Assembly (NCBI GenBank): GCA_964019135.1
Contig: OZ025263.1
Location: forward strand, 33,954,133 to 34,018,132
Direction: 5' to 3'
DNA length: 64,000 nt
Source of the DNA: Arenicola marina
Taxonomy: Eukaryota; Annelida; Polychaeta; Arenicolidae
Within the stretch, counting starts at the first letter, position 1; each line of letters begins with the position of its first letter. The notes under the pieces are model-generated. The model was not told the origin of the DNA and searched no databases. It saw nothing but the letters and a program-made list of their open reading frames with translations. A program made the translations under genes and the position numbers. Of the stretch, positions 24,235-35,973 are shown piece after piece.

Positions 24235-24385
24235 TGTGAACGTTTACGTTTGTGACCCAGCTTGTTTTTACGTTTGCGGTCGTTTTTACGTTTGCGGTCG
24301 TTTTTACGTTTATGACTAAAAGTGTTTTCACGTTTGTGGCCGTTTTTACGTTTGTGGTAGTTTTTACGTTTGTGGCTTCAACAGT
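24235..24385. repeat. ~18-bp TTTTTACGTTTGTGGTCG minisatellite
   Basis: About seven imperfect tandem units of an ~18-bp phrase, with looser copies back to ~24110. It ends at a G-run (24388). Confidence 0.75.
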
Positions 24386-24589
24386 GGGGGGGGGGGGGCG
24401 GAAAAAAGGGGGGTCGGGATGGGGTGGGGGTCATACGGGTGGAGTGATGGGCATGGTGGGAGTGGGGAGGGGCTATTCAAACCTTCACATGATGGATGAC
24501 TGGCGCGCACACTACAGCGTTACCCCCAAGAAGCGTTACCCCCAGCGATTTACGAAATGTACTGACTCAGCTTCTACTACTGCTGCGGA

Positions 24590-27500
24590 GGAGACCAATC
24601 TGAGTGAGCGGGCCACGCAGCTGGGGCCTTGTGGAGGAGAATGAGTGAGCGGGCGACGCAGCGGGGGGCCTGTGGAGAAGACTTAGTGAGCTGGCCACGC
24701 AGCGGGGGGCTGTGGAGGAAATTTAGTGAGCGGGCCACGCAGCGTTGGGGGGGGGGGGCTGTGGAGGAGACTGAGTGAGCGGGTCACGAAGCGGGGGGGC
24801 CGTGGAGGAGACTGAGTGAGCTGGCCACGCAGCGGGGGAATGTGGAGAAGACTGAGTTAGTGGGCCAGGCAGCGGGGGGGGGGGGAGGGGGGGCTGTGGA
24901 GGAGACTGAGTGAGCTGGCCACGCAGCGGGGGGCTGTGGAGGAGACTGAGTGAGCTAGCCACGCAGCGAGGGGGGGTTGTGGAGGAGACTTAGTGAGCGG
25001 GCCGCGCAGCGGGGGGGGGGCGGATGTGGAGGAGACTGAGTGAGCTAGCCACGCAGCCGGGGGGGAGGGCTGTGGAGGAGACTGAGTGAGCGGGCCACGC
25101 AGCGGGGGGCTGTGGAGGAGACTGAGTGAGCTGGCCACGCAGCGGGGGGGGGGGGCTGTGGAGGAGACTGAGTGAGCGGGCCACGCAGCGGGGGGGGGGG
25201 GCTGTGGAGGAGATTTAGTGAGCTGGCCACCCAGCTGGGGGGCTGTGGAGGAGACTGAGTGAGCGTTTCACGCAGCGGGGGGGGGGGGGCTGTGGACGAG
25301 ACTGAGTGAGCGGGCCACGCAGCGTGGGCCTGTGGAGGAGACTGAGTGAGCGGGCCACGCAGCGGGGGGCTGTGGATGAGACTGAGTGAGCGAGCCACGC
25401 AGCCTGGGGCTGTGGAGGAGACTGAGTGAGCTGGCCACGCACCGGGGGGCTGTGGATGAGACTGAGTGAGCGAGCCACGCAGCCTGGGGCTGTGGAGGAG
25501 ACTTAGTGAGCTGGCCACGCACCGGGGGGCTGTGGATGAGACTGAGTGAGCGAGCCACGCAGCCTGGGGCTGTGGAGGAGACTGAGTGAGCGGGTCACGC
25601 AGCGGGGGGGCTGTAGAGGAGACTGAGTGAGTGGGCCACGCAGCGGGGAGGGGGGGTGGGGGCTGTGGAGGAGACTGAGTGAGCGGGCCGCGCAGCGGGG
25701 GCCTGTGGAGGAGACTGAGTGAGCGGGCCACGCAGCGGGGGGCTGTGGAGGAGACTGAGTGAGCGGGTCACCCAGCGCGGGGGGGGGGGCTGTGGAGGAG
25801 ACTGAGTGAGTAGGCCACGCAGCGGGGGGGGGGGGGCGCTGTAGAGCAGACTGAGTGAGCTGGCCACGCAGCGGGGGAATGTGGAGAAGACTGAGTTAGT
25901 GGGCCAGGCAGCGGGGTCGGGGGGGGGGCTGTGGAGGAGACTGAGTGAGCTGGCCACGCAGCGGGGGGCTGTGGAGGAGACTGAGTGAGCTAGCCACGCA
26001 GCGAGGGGGGGCTGTGGAGGAGACTTAGTGAGCGGGCCGCGCAGCGGGGGGGGGGGGGGATGTGGAGGAGACTGAGTGAGCTAGCCACGCAGCCGGGGGG
26101 GGGCTGTGGAGGAGACTGAGTAAGCTGGCCACGCAGCGAAGGGGGGGGGTGGCTGTGGAGGAGACTGATGTGAGCGGGACACGCAGCGGGCGGCCGTGGA
26201 GGAGACTGAGTGAGCGGGCCACTCAGCGGGGGGGGGGCTGTGGACGAGACTTAGTGAGCTGGCCACGCAGCGGGGGGCTGTGGAGGAGACTGAGTGAGCG
26301 GGCAACTCAGCGGGCGGGGGGGGGGGGCTGTGGAGGAGACTGAGTGAGCGGGTCACGAACCGGGGGGCTGTGGAGGAGACTGAGTGAGCTGGCCACGCAG
26401 CGGGGGGTGGGGCTGTGGAGAAGACTGAGTGAGCGGGACACGCAGCGGGGGGGGGGGGGGCTGTGGAGGAGACTGAGTGAGCTGGCCACGCAGCGGGGGG
26501 GGGGCTGTGGAGGAGACTGAGTGAGCGGGCCACGCAGCGGGGGCGGGGTGGGGCTGTGGAGGAGACTGAGTGAGCGGGCCACGCAGCGGGGGGCTGTGGA
26601 GGAGACTGAGTGAGCGGGCCACGCAGCGGGGGCTGTGGAGGAGACTGAGTGAGCTGGCCACGCAGCGGGGGGGGGGGCTGTGGAGGAGACTGAGTGAGCG
26701 GCCACGCAGCGGGGGGGGGGGGGGCTGTGGAGGAGATTTAGTGAGCTGGCCACGCAGCGCGGGGGGGGGGCTGTGAGGAGACATGGAGTGAGCTGGCCAC
26801 GCAGCTGGGGGGCTGTGGAGGAGACTGAGTGAGCTAGCCACGCAGCGAGGGGGGCTGTGGAGGAGACTTAGTGAGCGGGCCGCGCAGCGGGGGGGGGGGG
26901 ATGTGGAGGAGACTGAGTGAGCTAGCCACGCAGCCGGGGGGGGGGCTGTGGAGGGACTGAGTAAGCTGGCCACGCAGCGCGGGGGGGGTGGCTGTGAGGA
27001 GACTGAGTGAGCGGGACACGCAGCGGGCGGGCCGTGGAGGAGACTGAGTGAGCGGGCCACTCAGCGGGGGGGGGCTGTGGAGGAGACTGAGTGACCGGGC
27101 CACGCAGCGCGGGGGCTGTGGAGGAGACTGAGTGAGCGGGCCACTCAGCGGGGGGGGGGGCTGTGGAGGAGACTGAGTGACCGGGCCACGCAGCGCGGGG
27201 GCTGTGGAGGAGACTGAGTGAGCGGGCCCACGCAGCGGGGGCGGGGGCTGTGGAGAAGATTTAGTGAGGCGGGCCTCACAGGCCGGGACGGGGGGCGGGG
27301 CTGTGCAGAAGACTGAGTGAGCTGGCCACGCAGCGGGGGGGGGGCTGTGTAGGAGACTGAGTGAGCTGGCCACGCAGCGGGGAGGGGGGGCTGTGTAGGA
27401 GACTGAGTGAGCTGGATACGCAGCTGGGGGGCTGTGGAGGAGACTGAGTGAGCGGGTCACGCAGCGGGGGGGGGCTGTGAGGAGACTGAGTGAGCGGGCC

Positions 27501-29690
27501 ACGCAGCGGAGGGGGCTGTGGAAGAGACTGGAGTGAGCGGGGCCACGCAGCGGGGCGGGGGCGGCTGTGGAGGAGACTCAGTGAGCTGGCCGCGCACCGG
27601 GGGCTGTGGATGAGACTGAGTGAGCGGGTCACGAAGCGGGGGCCGTGGAGAGACTGAGTGAGCTGGCCACTCAGCGGGGGGGGGCTGTGGACGAGACTTA
27701 GTGAGCTGGCCACGCAGCGGGGGGGCTGTGGAGGAGACTGAGTGAGCGGGCAACTCAGCGGGCGGGGGGGGGGGGGCTGTGGAGGAGACTGAGTGAGCGG
27801 GTCACGAACCGGGGGGGGCTGTGGAGGAGACTGAGTGAGCTGGGCCACGCAGCGGGGGGTGGGGCTGTGGAGAAGACTGAGTGAGCGGGCCACTCAGCGG
27901 GGGGGGGGCTGTGGAGGAGACTGAGTGAGCTGGCCACGCAGCGGGGAATGTGGAGAAGACTGAGTTAGTGGCCAGGCAGCGGGGTGGGGGGGGGGGCTGT
28001 GGAGGAGACTGAGTGAGCTGGCCACGCAGCGGGGGGCTGTGGAGGAGACTGAGTGAGCTAGCCACGCAGCGAGGGGGGGCTGTGGAGGAGACTTAGTGAG
28101 CGGGCCGCGCAGCGGGGGGGGGGGGATGTGGAGGAGACTGAGTGAGCTAGCCACGCAGCCGGGGGGGGGGTTCTGTGGAGGAGACTGAGTAAGCTGGCCA
28201 CGCAGCGAAGGGGGGGGGGGTGGCTGTGGAGGAGACTGAGTGAGCGGGACACGCAGCGGGCGGCCGTGGAGGAGACTGAGTGAGCGGGCCACTCAGCGGG
28301 GGGGGGGGGGGGCTGTGAGGAGACTGAGTGAGCGGGTCACGAAGCGGGGGGGGCCGTGGAGGAGACTGAGTGAGCTGGCCACTCAGCGGGGGGGGGCTGT
28401 GGACGAGACTTAGTGAGCTGGCCACGCAGCGGGGGGGGGGGGATGTGGAGGAGACTGAGTGAGCTAGCCACGCAGCCGGGGGGGGGGCTGTGGAGGAGAC
28501 TGAGTAAGCTGGCCACGCAGCGCGGGGGGGGTGGCTGTGGAGGAGACTGAGTGAGCGGGACACGCAGCGGGCGGCCGTGGAGGAGACTGAGTGAGCGGGC
28601 CACTCAGCGGGGAGGGGCTGTGGAGGAGACTGAGTGACCGGGCCACGCAGCGCGGGGGCTGTGGAGGAGACTGAGTGAGCGGGCCACTCAGCGGGGGGGG
28701 GGGGGGCTGTGGAGGAGACTGAGTGACCGGGCCACGCAGCGCGGGGGCTGTGGAGGAGACTGAGTGAGCGGGCCACGCAGCGGGGGCGGGGGCTGTGGAG
28801 AAGATTTAGTGAGCGGGCCTCACAGCCGGGGGGGGGGGCGGGGGCTGTGCAGAAGACTGAGTGAGCTGGCCACGCAGCGGGGGGGGGGGCTGTGTAGGAG
28901 ACTGAGTGAGCTGGCCACGCAGCGGGGGGGGGGGGGCTGTGTAGGAGACTGAGTGAGCTGGATACGCAGCTGGGGGGCTGTGGAGGAGACTGAGTGAGCG
29001 GGTCACGCAGCGGGGGGGGGGGGGGCTGTGGAGGAGACTGAGTGAGCGGGCCACGCAGCGGAGGGGGCTGTGGAAGAGACTGAGTGAGCGGGCCACGCAG
29101 CGGGGCGGGGGCGGCTGTGGAGGAGACTCAGTGAGCTGGCCGCGCACCGGGGGCTGTGGATGAGACTGAGTGAGCGGGCCACGCAGCGGGGGGGTGTGGA
29201 GGGGACTGAGTGAGCGGGTCACGCAGCGGGGGGCTGTGGAGGAGACTGAGTGAGCGGGCCACGTAGCGGGGGGGGGGGCTGTGGAGGAGACTGAGTGAGC
29301 GGGCCACGCAGCGGGGGGCTGTGGAGGAGACTGAGTGGGCGGGCCACGTAGCGGGGGGCTGTGGTGGAGACTGAGTGAGCGGGCCACGCAGCGGGGGACT
29401 GTGGAGGAGACTGAGTGAGCTAGCCACGCAGCGAGGGGGGGGGGGGCTGTGGAGGAGACTTAGTGAGCGGGCCATGCAGCGGGGGGCTGTGGAGGAGACT
29501 GAGTGAGCTAGCCACGCAGCGGGGGGGGGGCTGTAAAGGAGACTGAGTGAGCGGGTCACGCAGCGGGTGGGGGGGGGGGCTGTGGAGGAGACTGAGTGAG
29601 CGGGCCACGCAGCGGGGGGCGGGGGGGTGCTGTGGAGGAGACTGAGTGAGCGGGCCATGCATTGGGGGGTGGAGGGGCTGTGGAGGAGAC
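24590..29690. repeat. 5.1-kb G-rich satellite, ~40-55-bp monomer
   Basis: Roughly a hundred copies of a monomer with the invariant phrases GTGGAGGAGACTGAGTGAG and GCCACGCAGCG, then a G-run of 4-16 bases. Length variation lies mostly in the G-run. Marker variants (GGCCGCGCAGCG followed by GATGTGGAGG and CTAGCCACGCAGCCGG) recur as a block near 25000, 26030, 26870, 28090 and partly 28440, so multi-monomer blocks were duplicated. G-runs are on the plus strand only. Long minus-strand frames (LSLLHSPP, LTQSPPQP) are by-products of the repeat. Confidence 0.95.
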
Positions 29691-29699
29691 TACATTTTG

Positions 29700-30480
29700 G
29701 ATGGCTCACACGATAGCGGCCTTCCAAGTTTTAAAATAAGATAAAATAAGATAAGATAAATTTTATTTAACGTTTGTACAAAGGGTTAAAAGGGTAACAT
29801 TAGCACTTGCGCGCTATTAACCGACGATGACATCCAGCTGAAACGTTATGGTTAGGCTTATGTACAATGGATACTAGTGATTAACATTATGTCAAATAAA
29901 CAACAGATGGACACTCGCAGCTAACAAGTTAACGTCATGATAACGTTTTTTGGGGGTTTGGTTTTGGTTGAGGTAACGTAAAAATGTATGGTTTTTGACG
30001 TTGCTCGAACGATATTTGATGAATTAATCAGAAGCATGATTGCCAAATACAATCAATCACATAATGTTTTCATGATATCCAATTTTTCCGGTAACGTTGT
30101 CCTAGCGTTGGGAAAACGTCCGCTCTCGACTTCTCACCATTTTGTATTGATAACAACTGCTACACGCAGCCAAGTGACTACACAAGGCAAAGGCTTTATT
30201 TTTGGGGATAAAGGCTAGAAAATATTACTTCATTGTTTGCGACAAACGTTGTAACAACGTTGTCCTGATGTCCCGTACTTTGAGATGACGTGTTTACAAC
30301 CAAAAACCAACATGTGTGAACGTTGTGCGTTTGCTGGGCTAATGCTTAACGTTGTGTCAAATAGACAACTGAAACAAGTTGACTACTACTAATAGGTACT
30401 ATATAATGGGAGTCTCCTGATCAAGTTATTGCTTTACAGTAGTATTTTGTAATGACTTTTCTTTATATATGTTCTGGTAT
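29700..30480. other. Non-coding DNA with (AAGAT)n and AACGTT-type repeat
   Basis: An AAGATAAAAT microsatellite lies at 29728-29762. From about 29880 to 30365 phrases such as GTAACGTTGTCCTAGCG and TTGGGAAAACGT resemble the AACGTT spacers of the sulfotransferase array, suggesting a dispersed repeat family. No gene seen. Confidence 0.5.
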
Positions 30481-30691
30481 AACTTGAGCTGCTACTTAGC
30501 AGTCTGGATGCAAACAGAGACGGTATTCCATTGATTGGAAATTCTCTTCTGGAGATTTCTTCGTGCCTTGCACGCAGAAAAATCAAATTTCGTTGGGATT
30601 ACAGCATCCTTGAGTTTCAAATTTTGATTTTAACAGTTTCTGAACTGTCAAGCACTCTTTTCTGGTAGTCATCTGGCGAGAAATGGTCGCT

Positions 30692-30871
30692 TCATACAGG
30701 GGAGAAAGAGTTCACGGGCGGATCGCGTCGCTTCAACTTCTGGAGCCACGGCTTTAGAAGCGGATCATCGGCAATGTAACCGATACAAATATGTCGACCT
30801 AGCTTAACCTTTTTTATCCGCATCCATCTGCCACGAAGATTCTCAAAAAGTACTTTGTCTCCACTAAAGGC
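30692..30871 (-). CDS. Possible terminal exon of an unidentified gene (59 codons)
   Basis: The minus strand reads GDKVLFENLRGRWMRIKK, then VKLGRHICIGYIADDPLLKP and WLQKLKRRDPPVNSFSPV before TGA at 30692-30694. The composition is protein-like and unlike the surrounding DNA. It is preceded by GATAG at 30872-30876, which could be a splice acceptor but equally is an in-frame TAG. I do not recognise the family; the GDKVL start faintly recalls C-terminal domains of integrases, not enough to assign it. It could be a remnant of a gene or mobile element. Confidence 0.3.
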   Translation of the reverse strand, partial: AFSGDKVLFENLRGRWMRIKKVKLGRHICIGYIADDPLLKPWLQKLKRRDPPVNSFSPV

Positions 30872-30879
30872 CTATCTTC

Positions 30880-31290
30880 GATCCTCACTGATCTTAGGCA
30901 GACCAACTTGTGTGTACCAGATGCCGTGCCGGTAGATTTCACCAACTACACTTATTTGTCTCCATCCAGTGACGTCACGCTAACAAATGTATCGGAGGCA
31001 GAATACGCAGTGCGACTTTCACGCGGCTTGTGGTTCTCAGTCTCAGAAATGTATGAGGAACATATGCTGTTTACCAGGCTCAAACAAAATCATCTTGGTC
31101 AAATAAATGTATTCTGAGTCTGACTCTCATATGCAGGCCCAAACTAAATTTTGGGTTCGACGACGGCAGATGTTTTTGAGCCATGGGGATGTCAGAATTC
31201 ATGTCTTTTCTTTTTAGAGATATATGTTTTTTTGTCATAGTGATTTAAAACTTACTTGACAGCTAAGTTTTTTGTATAGAAATAACATAC
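30880..31290. other. Non-coding stretch up to a poly-C breakpoint
   Basis: No recognisable gene. A 69-codon plus-strand frame (30908-31117) has no known motif. The region ends at a C-run (31291-31301) where the duplicated amplicon sequence begins. Confidence 0.4.
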
Positions 31291-32330
31291 CCCCCCCCCC
31301 CGTGAATATCAAATAGTCTTAACATGAAGTGTTGTTCAGCCTAAAAAAAATTTACGACGTCACGCTTTTGTATTAAAGTGTTCATTATGTGAAAGAATGC
31401 GCCGGGAAACCGACCTAGCCGTGTTTTATTAACGTGAGTGTGTGTTATCTAAATAATAAACGACATAACAGTGCATTAGCTTGATAATAAGCAAAGATTC
31501 TTTTCATAATGAACAGATACTGGTAATATTAATTCAGTATCGTAATCAGTCGAGCCGAGTTTAGCTGGGGGAAAAAAGCTGATGTTGTCAGAACTTGCAA
31601 ATTTCAAGACGAACATTGCAATGCATACGTATTTTGAGATAAACGAAAAGGCGCAGGGGGGGGGCACTACATTTTTGTTAGGTACATACATATGTGCCAC
31701 CCAAATGACCCATTTTTTGCCTTTTTTCTCTCGATCATCGGAGAAGAAATCAAAAATTTCTCTGGATGTACCCTTCTTAGACTGAAGTTTTATAAAAATT
31801 GTAGCTCTTGACTATATATTCCAGTTGATATCGAAAGTGTTCAATTAATTAACCTCCATATACATTGCCATGACTGTCAGTGTCTATTTTGGATGCCTTT
31901 TTAAGCAGAAAATTCTCTATCAATGACCACAAAATCTGGCATGTTTCTCTCGCTCTCCATATGGCTTCCATGGTCTGGGCAGCACACCCTTATCACGGTT
32001 CTATTGTAGTGCACCCCCCCCCCCCCCCGGGGCGAAAAGGTAGGACGGCGAGGCAGTTGAGACCCGCACTACGAATTGTGACCTACAACCCATATTTCCA
32101 GTGTGAGAAAAAGATAGATAGCGGGGAGCGGGGGGTGCTGTCGTAAAAGAAATATTTACCAATCATTCCAACCCCTCCCCCCTCCCGATCGTAAGTTATC
32201 AGTGACTTCCCCCCTTTTCAAATCCATAGATCCGCCCCTACTACTGTAAAACGATCTGGTAGAGGGAAGACATCCAAAATTCGTGTGGTTCATCAAGTTA
32301 CTGGGTGGGGGGGGGGACACTTTAAATTAG
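31291..32330. repeat. Amplicon block X, first copy
   Basis: From the C-run onward (GTGAATATCAAAT, CACGCTTTTGT) this matches 39900-40960. The first ~345 bases also recur upstream of each tandem FkbM copy (35320-35670, 36855-37205, 38380-38730). Non-coding; small frames in it change freely between copies. Confidence 0.85.
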
Positions 32331-33425
32331 AGCGTTACCCCAAGATAGGAGAAGGTACACACCCAAAGTTGGGGTGGTAGCCTAAGTTAGGGGGCAGGGA
32401 GACACCAGTTAGGGGAGGGGAGACGCCCCAAATTATGAGAGAGAAGACACCCCGTTTTTACATTCCTAGATCCGCCCCTCCTACTGCTGAGATATGTCTT
32501 TGGGGGGGCGTAGGCCAAAACAGGGATGGGGAGGGAAGTGCACAAGCCAAGTTCGGGCGCTATCCAACGTTAGGAGAGAGGACACCGTAGGTTAGCGGAG
32601 GGGGCACAACCCAAGTTGGGGTGGTAGACCCTCTTTCGGGTGGAGAGACATTCAAAATTCGGCGCTTCCCCAAAATAGAGAAGGGAAAACACCTCAAGGT
32701 AAGGGAGGAGAGAGACCCCAAGTTTGGCAAGGGGAGAGGCCCCAAGCGGGTGTGACCCCCAATTGGGGTCCTACCCGAAGTTAGGGGACGGGAAACACCA
32801 TAAGTTAGGGGAGGGGAGACACCCTAAGGTGATGTGATACCCGAAGTTAGCGGAGGGGAGACACCCCAAGTTAAGGAAGGGGAGACACCCTAAGTTCAGG
32901 TGATACCCTAAGTTAGGGAAGGGGAGACACCCTAAGATCAGGTGATACCCCAAGCTGGGGGGGGGGGGGGGACAGCCTAAGGTGAGGTGATACCCGAAGT
33001 TAGGGGAGAGGAGACACCCTTTATTTAGTAGAGGGGGGACATCCAAAGGTCATGTGATACCCCAAGTTAGGGAAGGGGAGACACCCTAAGGTCAGGTGAT
33101 ACCCCAAGTTAGGGGAGACAGCCTAAGATCATGTTATACTCCAAGTTATGGAAGGGGGATACACCCTCAGGTCAGGTGATACCCGAAGTTAGGGAAGGGG
33201 AGACACGCTAAGTTATGGGAGGAGAAAACCCCAAATTGGGGGAGGTGCGACACCCAACGTTTGGGTGGTACCTTAAGTTACGGGAGGGTAGACACCTAAA
33301 GTTAGGGGTGGGGAGGCTCCATAAGGTAAGGGAGGGGAGATAATCCAGTTGTTAGGGGAGGGGATAAACCCAAGTTGGGGTTGTACCCCAAACTCAGAGA
33401 GGGAGACACACCATGTTGGGGGTGG
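32330..33425. repeat. 42-bp minisatellite, degenerate, first array
   Basis: Diverged copies of a 42-bp unit with the phrases CCCAAGTTAGGGGAGGGGAG and ACACCCTAAGGTCAGGTGA. It becomes regular only at about 32760-33200. The same family is at 40940-42310 and 54503-55620. Confidence 0.85.
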
Positions 33426-34140
33426 GGCACCCTTCATTTGCACAGAACGTCTCACTTATTAAAAAAGACAGTGAAACGTTGCAGATTTATATAAATCAAA
33501 CCGGTATTTATGACGGTGGAAATACAAATGATGATAGCCAGAAACCCCCCCTCCCCCCTCCATTATTATATCTTTTTTATAACTTTGTTTTATCATGCCT
33601 ATCTAGACCGGCATAGAGGTAGATCTGCGCAAAGATAAGACGCGTATATAGTCGATTAAATTGTGGAAAACGGACAATTTATAAAGAAACTTTCATATTA
33701 AATAGATTTTATTTGTGTTTGTTGTATTTAGTAGATTAAATAACACCTCATTACATATAGCAGACGAAGGGTACGCAGGTCATAATTCTTAGTAGGCGTC
33801 TCAGTTATAACGCTTCTCTTCCACTTCGTGTTACGAAAAATACGTATCATATTTTAGTGTTACGGGGGTAGGGTAAACCACCCCCGTAAAAAATATGTTC
33901 CAATCATTAGATTTCGGTAGATTTTGAAAATGATATTCACAGATGCATAAGGAATGAGAAGAAACAGGTTTGATTACTATTGCAATTTGTTTCGGGTTGA
34001 CCCCTGATTCAGCACAGGCTGCCAGGACTAGTGGTGTAGACACCAAAGATAGTCTGCGACATAGCATAGAAAATATGACTTGTTGGCCAAAAAATGCAAA
34101 CTTCTTTTCTGTCATTGATTTAAATTCCTAATATTCACAA
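33426..34140. repeat. Amplicon block Y, first copy
   Basis: Matches 55620-56360 over its full length. A minus-strand 94-codon frame (33831-34115) is present in both copies, but most differences change amino acids, so it is probably not a gene. It lies 3' of the FkbM copies. Confidence 0.8.
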
Positions 34141-34453
34141 TTATTATTACCCATAGGATTTCGGGATTTAACTACAAGACAAAATAGCCTTATTTCACAT
34201 GGAAAAGAGGTTGGTAATACTCACACTTATTCAATACATGTATATCACTTTAACAACCTGAATGAACTGTTCGACGCTTCAGTTTCCGCATATTTTAAAG
34301 AGATCTTCGTTTACATAAACCTTAATACCTGGTTTAGTTTGGCTCTGTTTGAGTGTTACGAATTATTTCGGACGTCAACCGGCAAGACTCTTTGTATAAC
34401 ACCATTTGATTTATCACAAATGTCCTTTATGACAAATAATTCGCTTAAGAAGC

Positions 34454-35303
34454 TCAGGGTTGTGTAGCCCTCTTGTACACCACATCTTGGCGCCCCATGA
34501 CTTTATGCACCTTGTAGCCGCGCTTAGCCACCGGCGAGTTTAGCGCTTTGAGTTTTTGGGACTTACACTTTGGTCATCCCTGAACCCCAAACTCTACCGT
34601 TAAAACGTCAAACGTTATTTTATCGAACGGAATAGTGTCTAGGATCTCTACTTCAGGACCTTCTACATCCAGGGAAAAGTAATCGACGTGGCTGATCTGG
34701 AGAGCCTTGAGAATGGAGTACAACGGAAGGCAGGGGACCTCCACATGTCCTGATAACCGCTTCTTATCCGTTATCGCTCCCAGGCGGCTTTTCTCCATCA
34801 GGTTCGTCAAACCGCCCATCATGTTAGCCACCGTGAATCTAAGAACCGTTGCCCTAGGAACGGGACTCAAACAGCCATTTACCAGGTTCACCCGCCTCTT
34901 CTGGCGAACAGTCTCGAAGTAAGTGGGGTTAGCTTCGATTAGCCAACCGGTCCAGTTGCGAGATTTCTCAAAGAACAATGATTGGGAGAAGGCTTCTCTC
35001 TGGGCAGCTCCACACTCGATGAAAAATCCATTTCTCTTCTTGCCCAGCATTTGATCCACCAGTTTGGATTGTCCAATCTGTGAGTAGTGCGTCCGCCCAG
35101 GCTGCTCCAGCTGTAACGGTCCTGGAGCGGGCGCCACAAACAATGTGTTTTCTGATGTGTTCAATGAGGGCCTCGTCCTCCTGATGAGCACCCACCAGGT
35201 GGGCGGGGAGGGTCTGCACACTCTCAGCAACATCTGGCGGTTCTCTCTCAACAACATCCGACGGTTCTCTCCCAACAGAATCAACTGTCTTCTCTCAACA
35301 ACA
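34454..35303 (-). pseudogene. FkbM (Star-like) methyltransferase copy A; shared frame change and in-frame UGA
   Basis: The FkbM fold is a SAM-dependent methyltransferase domain; animal Star-like proteins with it are usually membrane-anchored in the secretory pathway. The core reads YSQIGQSKLVDQML, NGFFIECGAA (SAM loop), WTGWLIEANPTYF, and SLDVEGPEVEIL, the most conserved FkbM motif and intact here. Upstream the family-like DEALIEHIRKHIV lies in a different frame; one extra base in GTTTGTGG (near 35141) separates the two, as in all copies. At 34574-34576 an in-frame TGA follows VEFGVQG, then 39 codons with a family-like end (GYKVHKVMGRQDVVYKR) run to a stop at 34454. With both changes present the copy cannot give a normal protein unless recoded. 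The 5' end stops at a C-run. Confidence 0.8.
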
Positions 35304-35680
35304 TAACCCCCCCCCCCCCGCCGTGAATATCAAATGGTCCTAACATGAGGTGTTGTTCAGCCTTATGAAATTGTACGACGTCACGCTTTTGTCTTAAAGT
35401 GTTCATTATGTGGAAGAATGCGCCGGGGAACCGACCTAGTCGTGTTTTATTAACGTGAATGTGTGTTATCTAAATAATAAACGACATAACAGTGCATTAT
35501 CTTGATAATAAGCGAACATTCTCTTCATAATGAACAGTTGCTGTTAATATTAATTCAGTATTGTAATCACTCGAGCCGAGCTTAGCTGGGGCGAAAAAGC
35601 TGATGTCAGAACTTGCAAATTTCAAGACGAACATTGGAATGCATACGTATTTTTAGATAAACGAAAAGACCCACGGGATT
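35304..35680. repeat. Poly-C junction and block X fragment between FkbM copies A and B
   Basis: Thirteen C then GCCGTGAATATC, followed by ~345 bases of block X. The join to the next unit lies at GACCCACGGG (near 35670), where block X (GACCCAGGGG at 40259) and block Y's end (ACCCACGGG at 56357) share ACCCA. Confidence 0.8.
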
Positions 35681-35973
35681 TCGGGATTTAACTACAAGAC
35701 AAAATAGCCTTATTTCACATGGAAAAGAGGTTGGTAATACTCACACTTATTCAATACATGTATATCACTTTAACAGCCTGAATGAACTGTTCGACGCTTT
35801 AGTTTCCGCATATTTTAAAGAGATCTACGTTTACATAAACCTTAATACCTGATTTAGTTCGGTTCTGTTTGAGTGTTACGAATTATTTCGGACGTCAACC
35901 GGCAAGACTCTTTGTATAACACCATTTGATTTATCACAAATGTCCCTTATGACAAATAATTCGCTTAAGAAGC

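Noticed and set aside
24640-29700. Many 60-235-codon minus-strand frames (LSLLHSPP, LTQSPPQP patterns)
   Set aside because: They are read-outs of the G-rich satellite monomer, shift frame with every change in G-run length and have no flanking coding signals.
33831-34115. 94-codon minus-strand frame conserved at 56039-56323
   Set aside because: The two copies lie in a recent segmental duplication, and nearly all differences change amino acids. Conservation reflects recency, not selection.
34707-34922. 71-codon plus-strand frame opposite the FkbM core in all copies
   Set aside because: Antisense shadow; conserved because the copies are recent.
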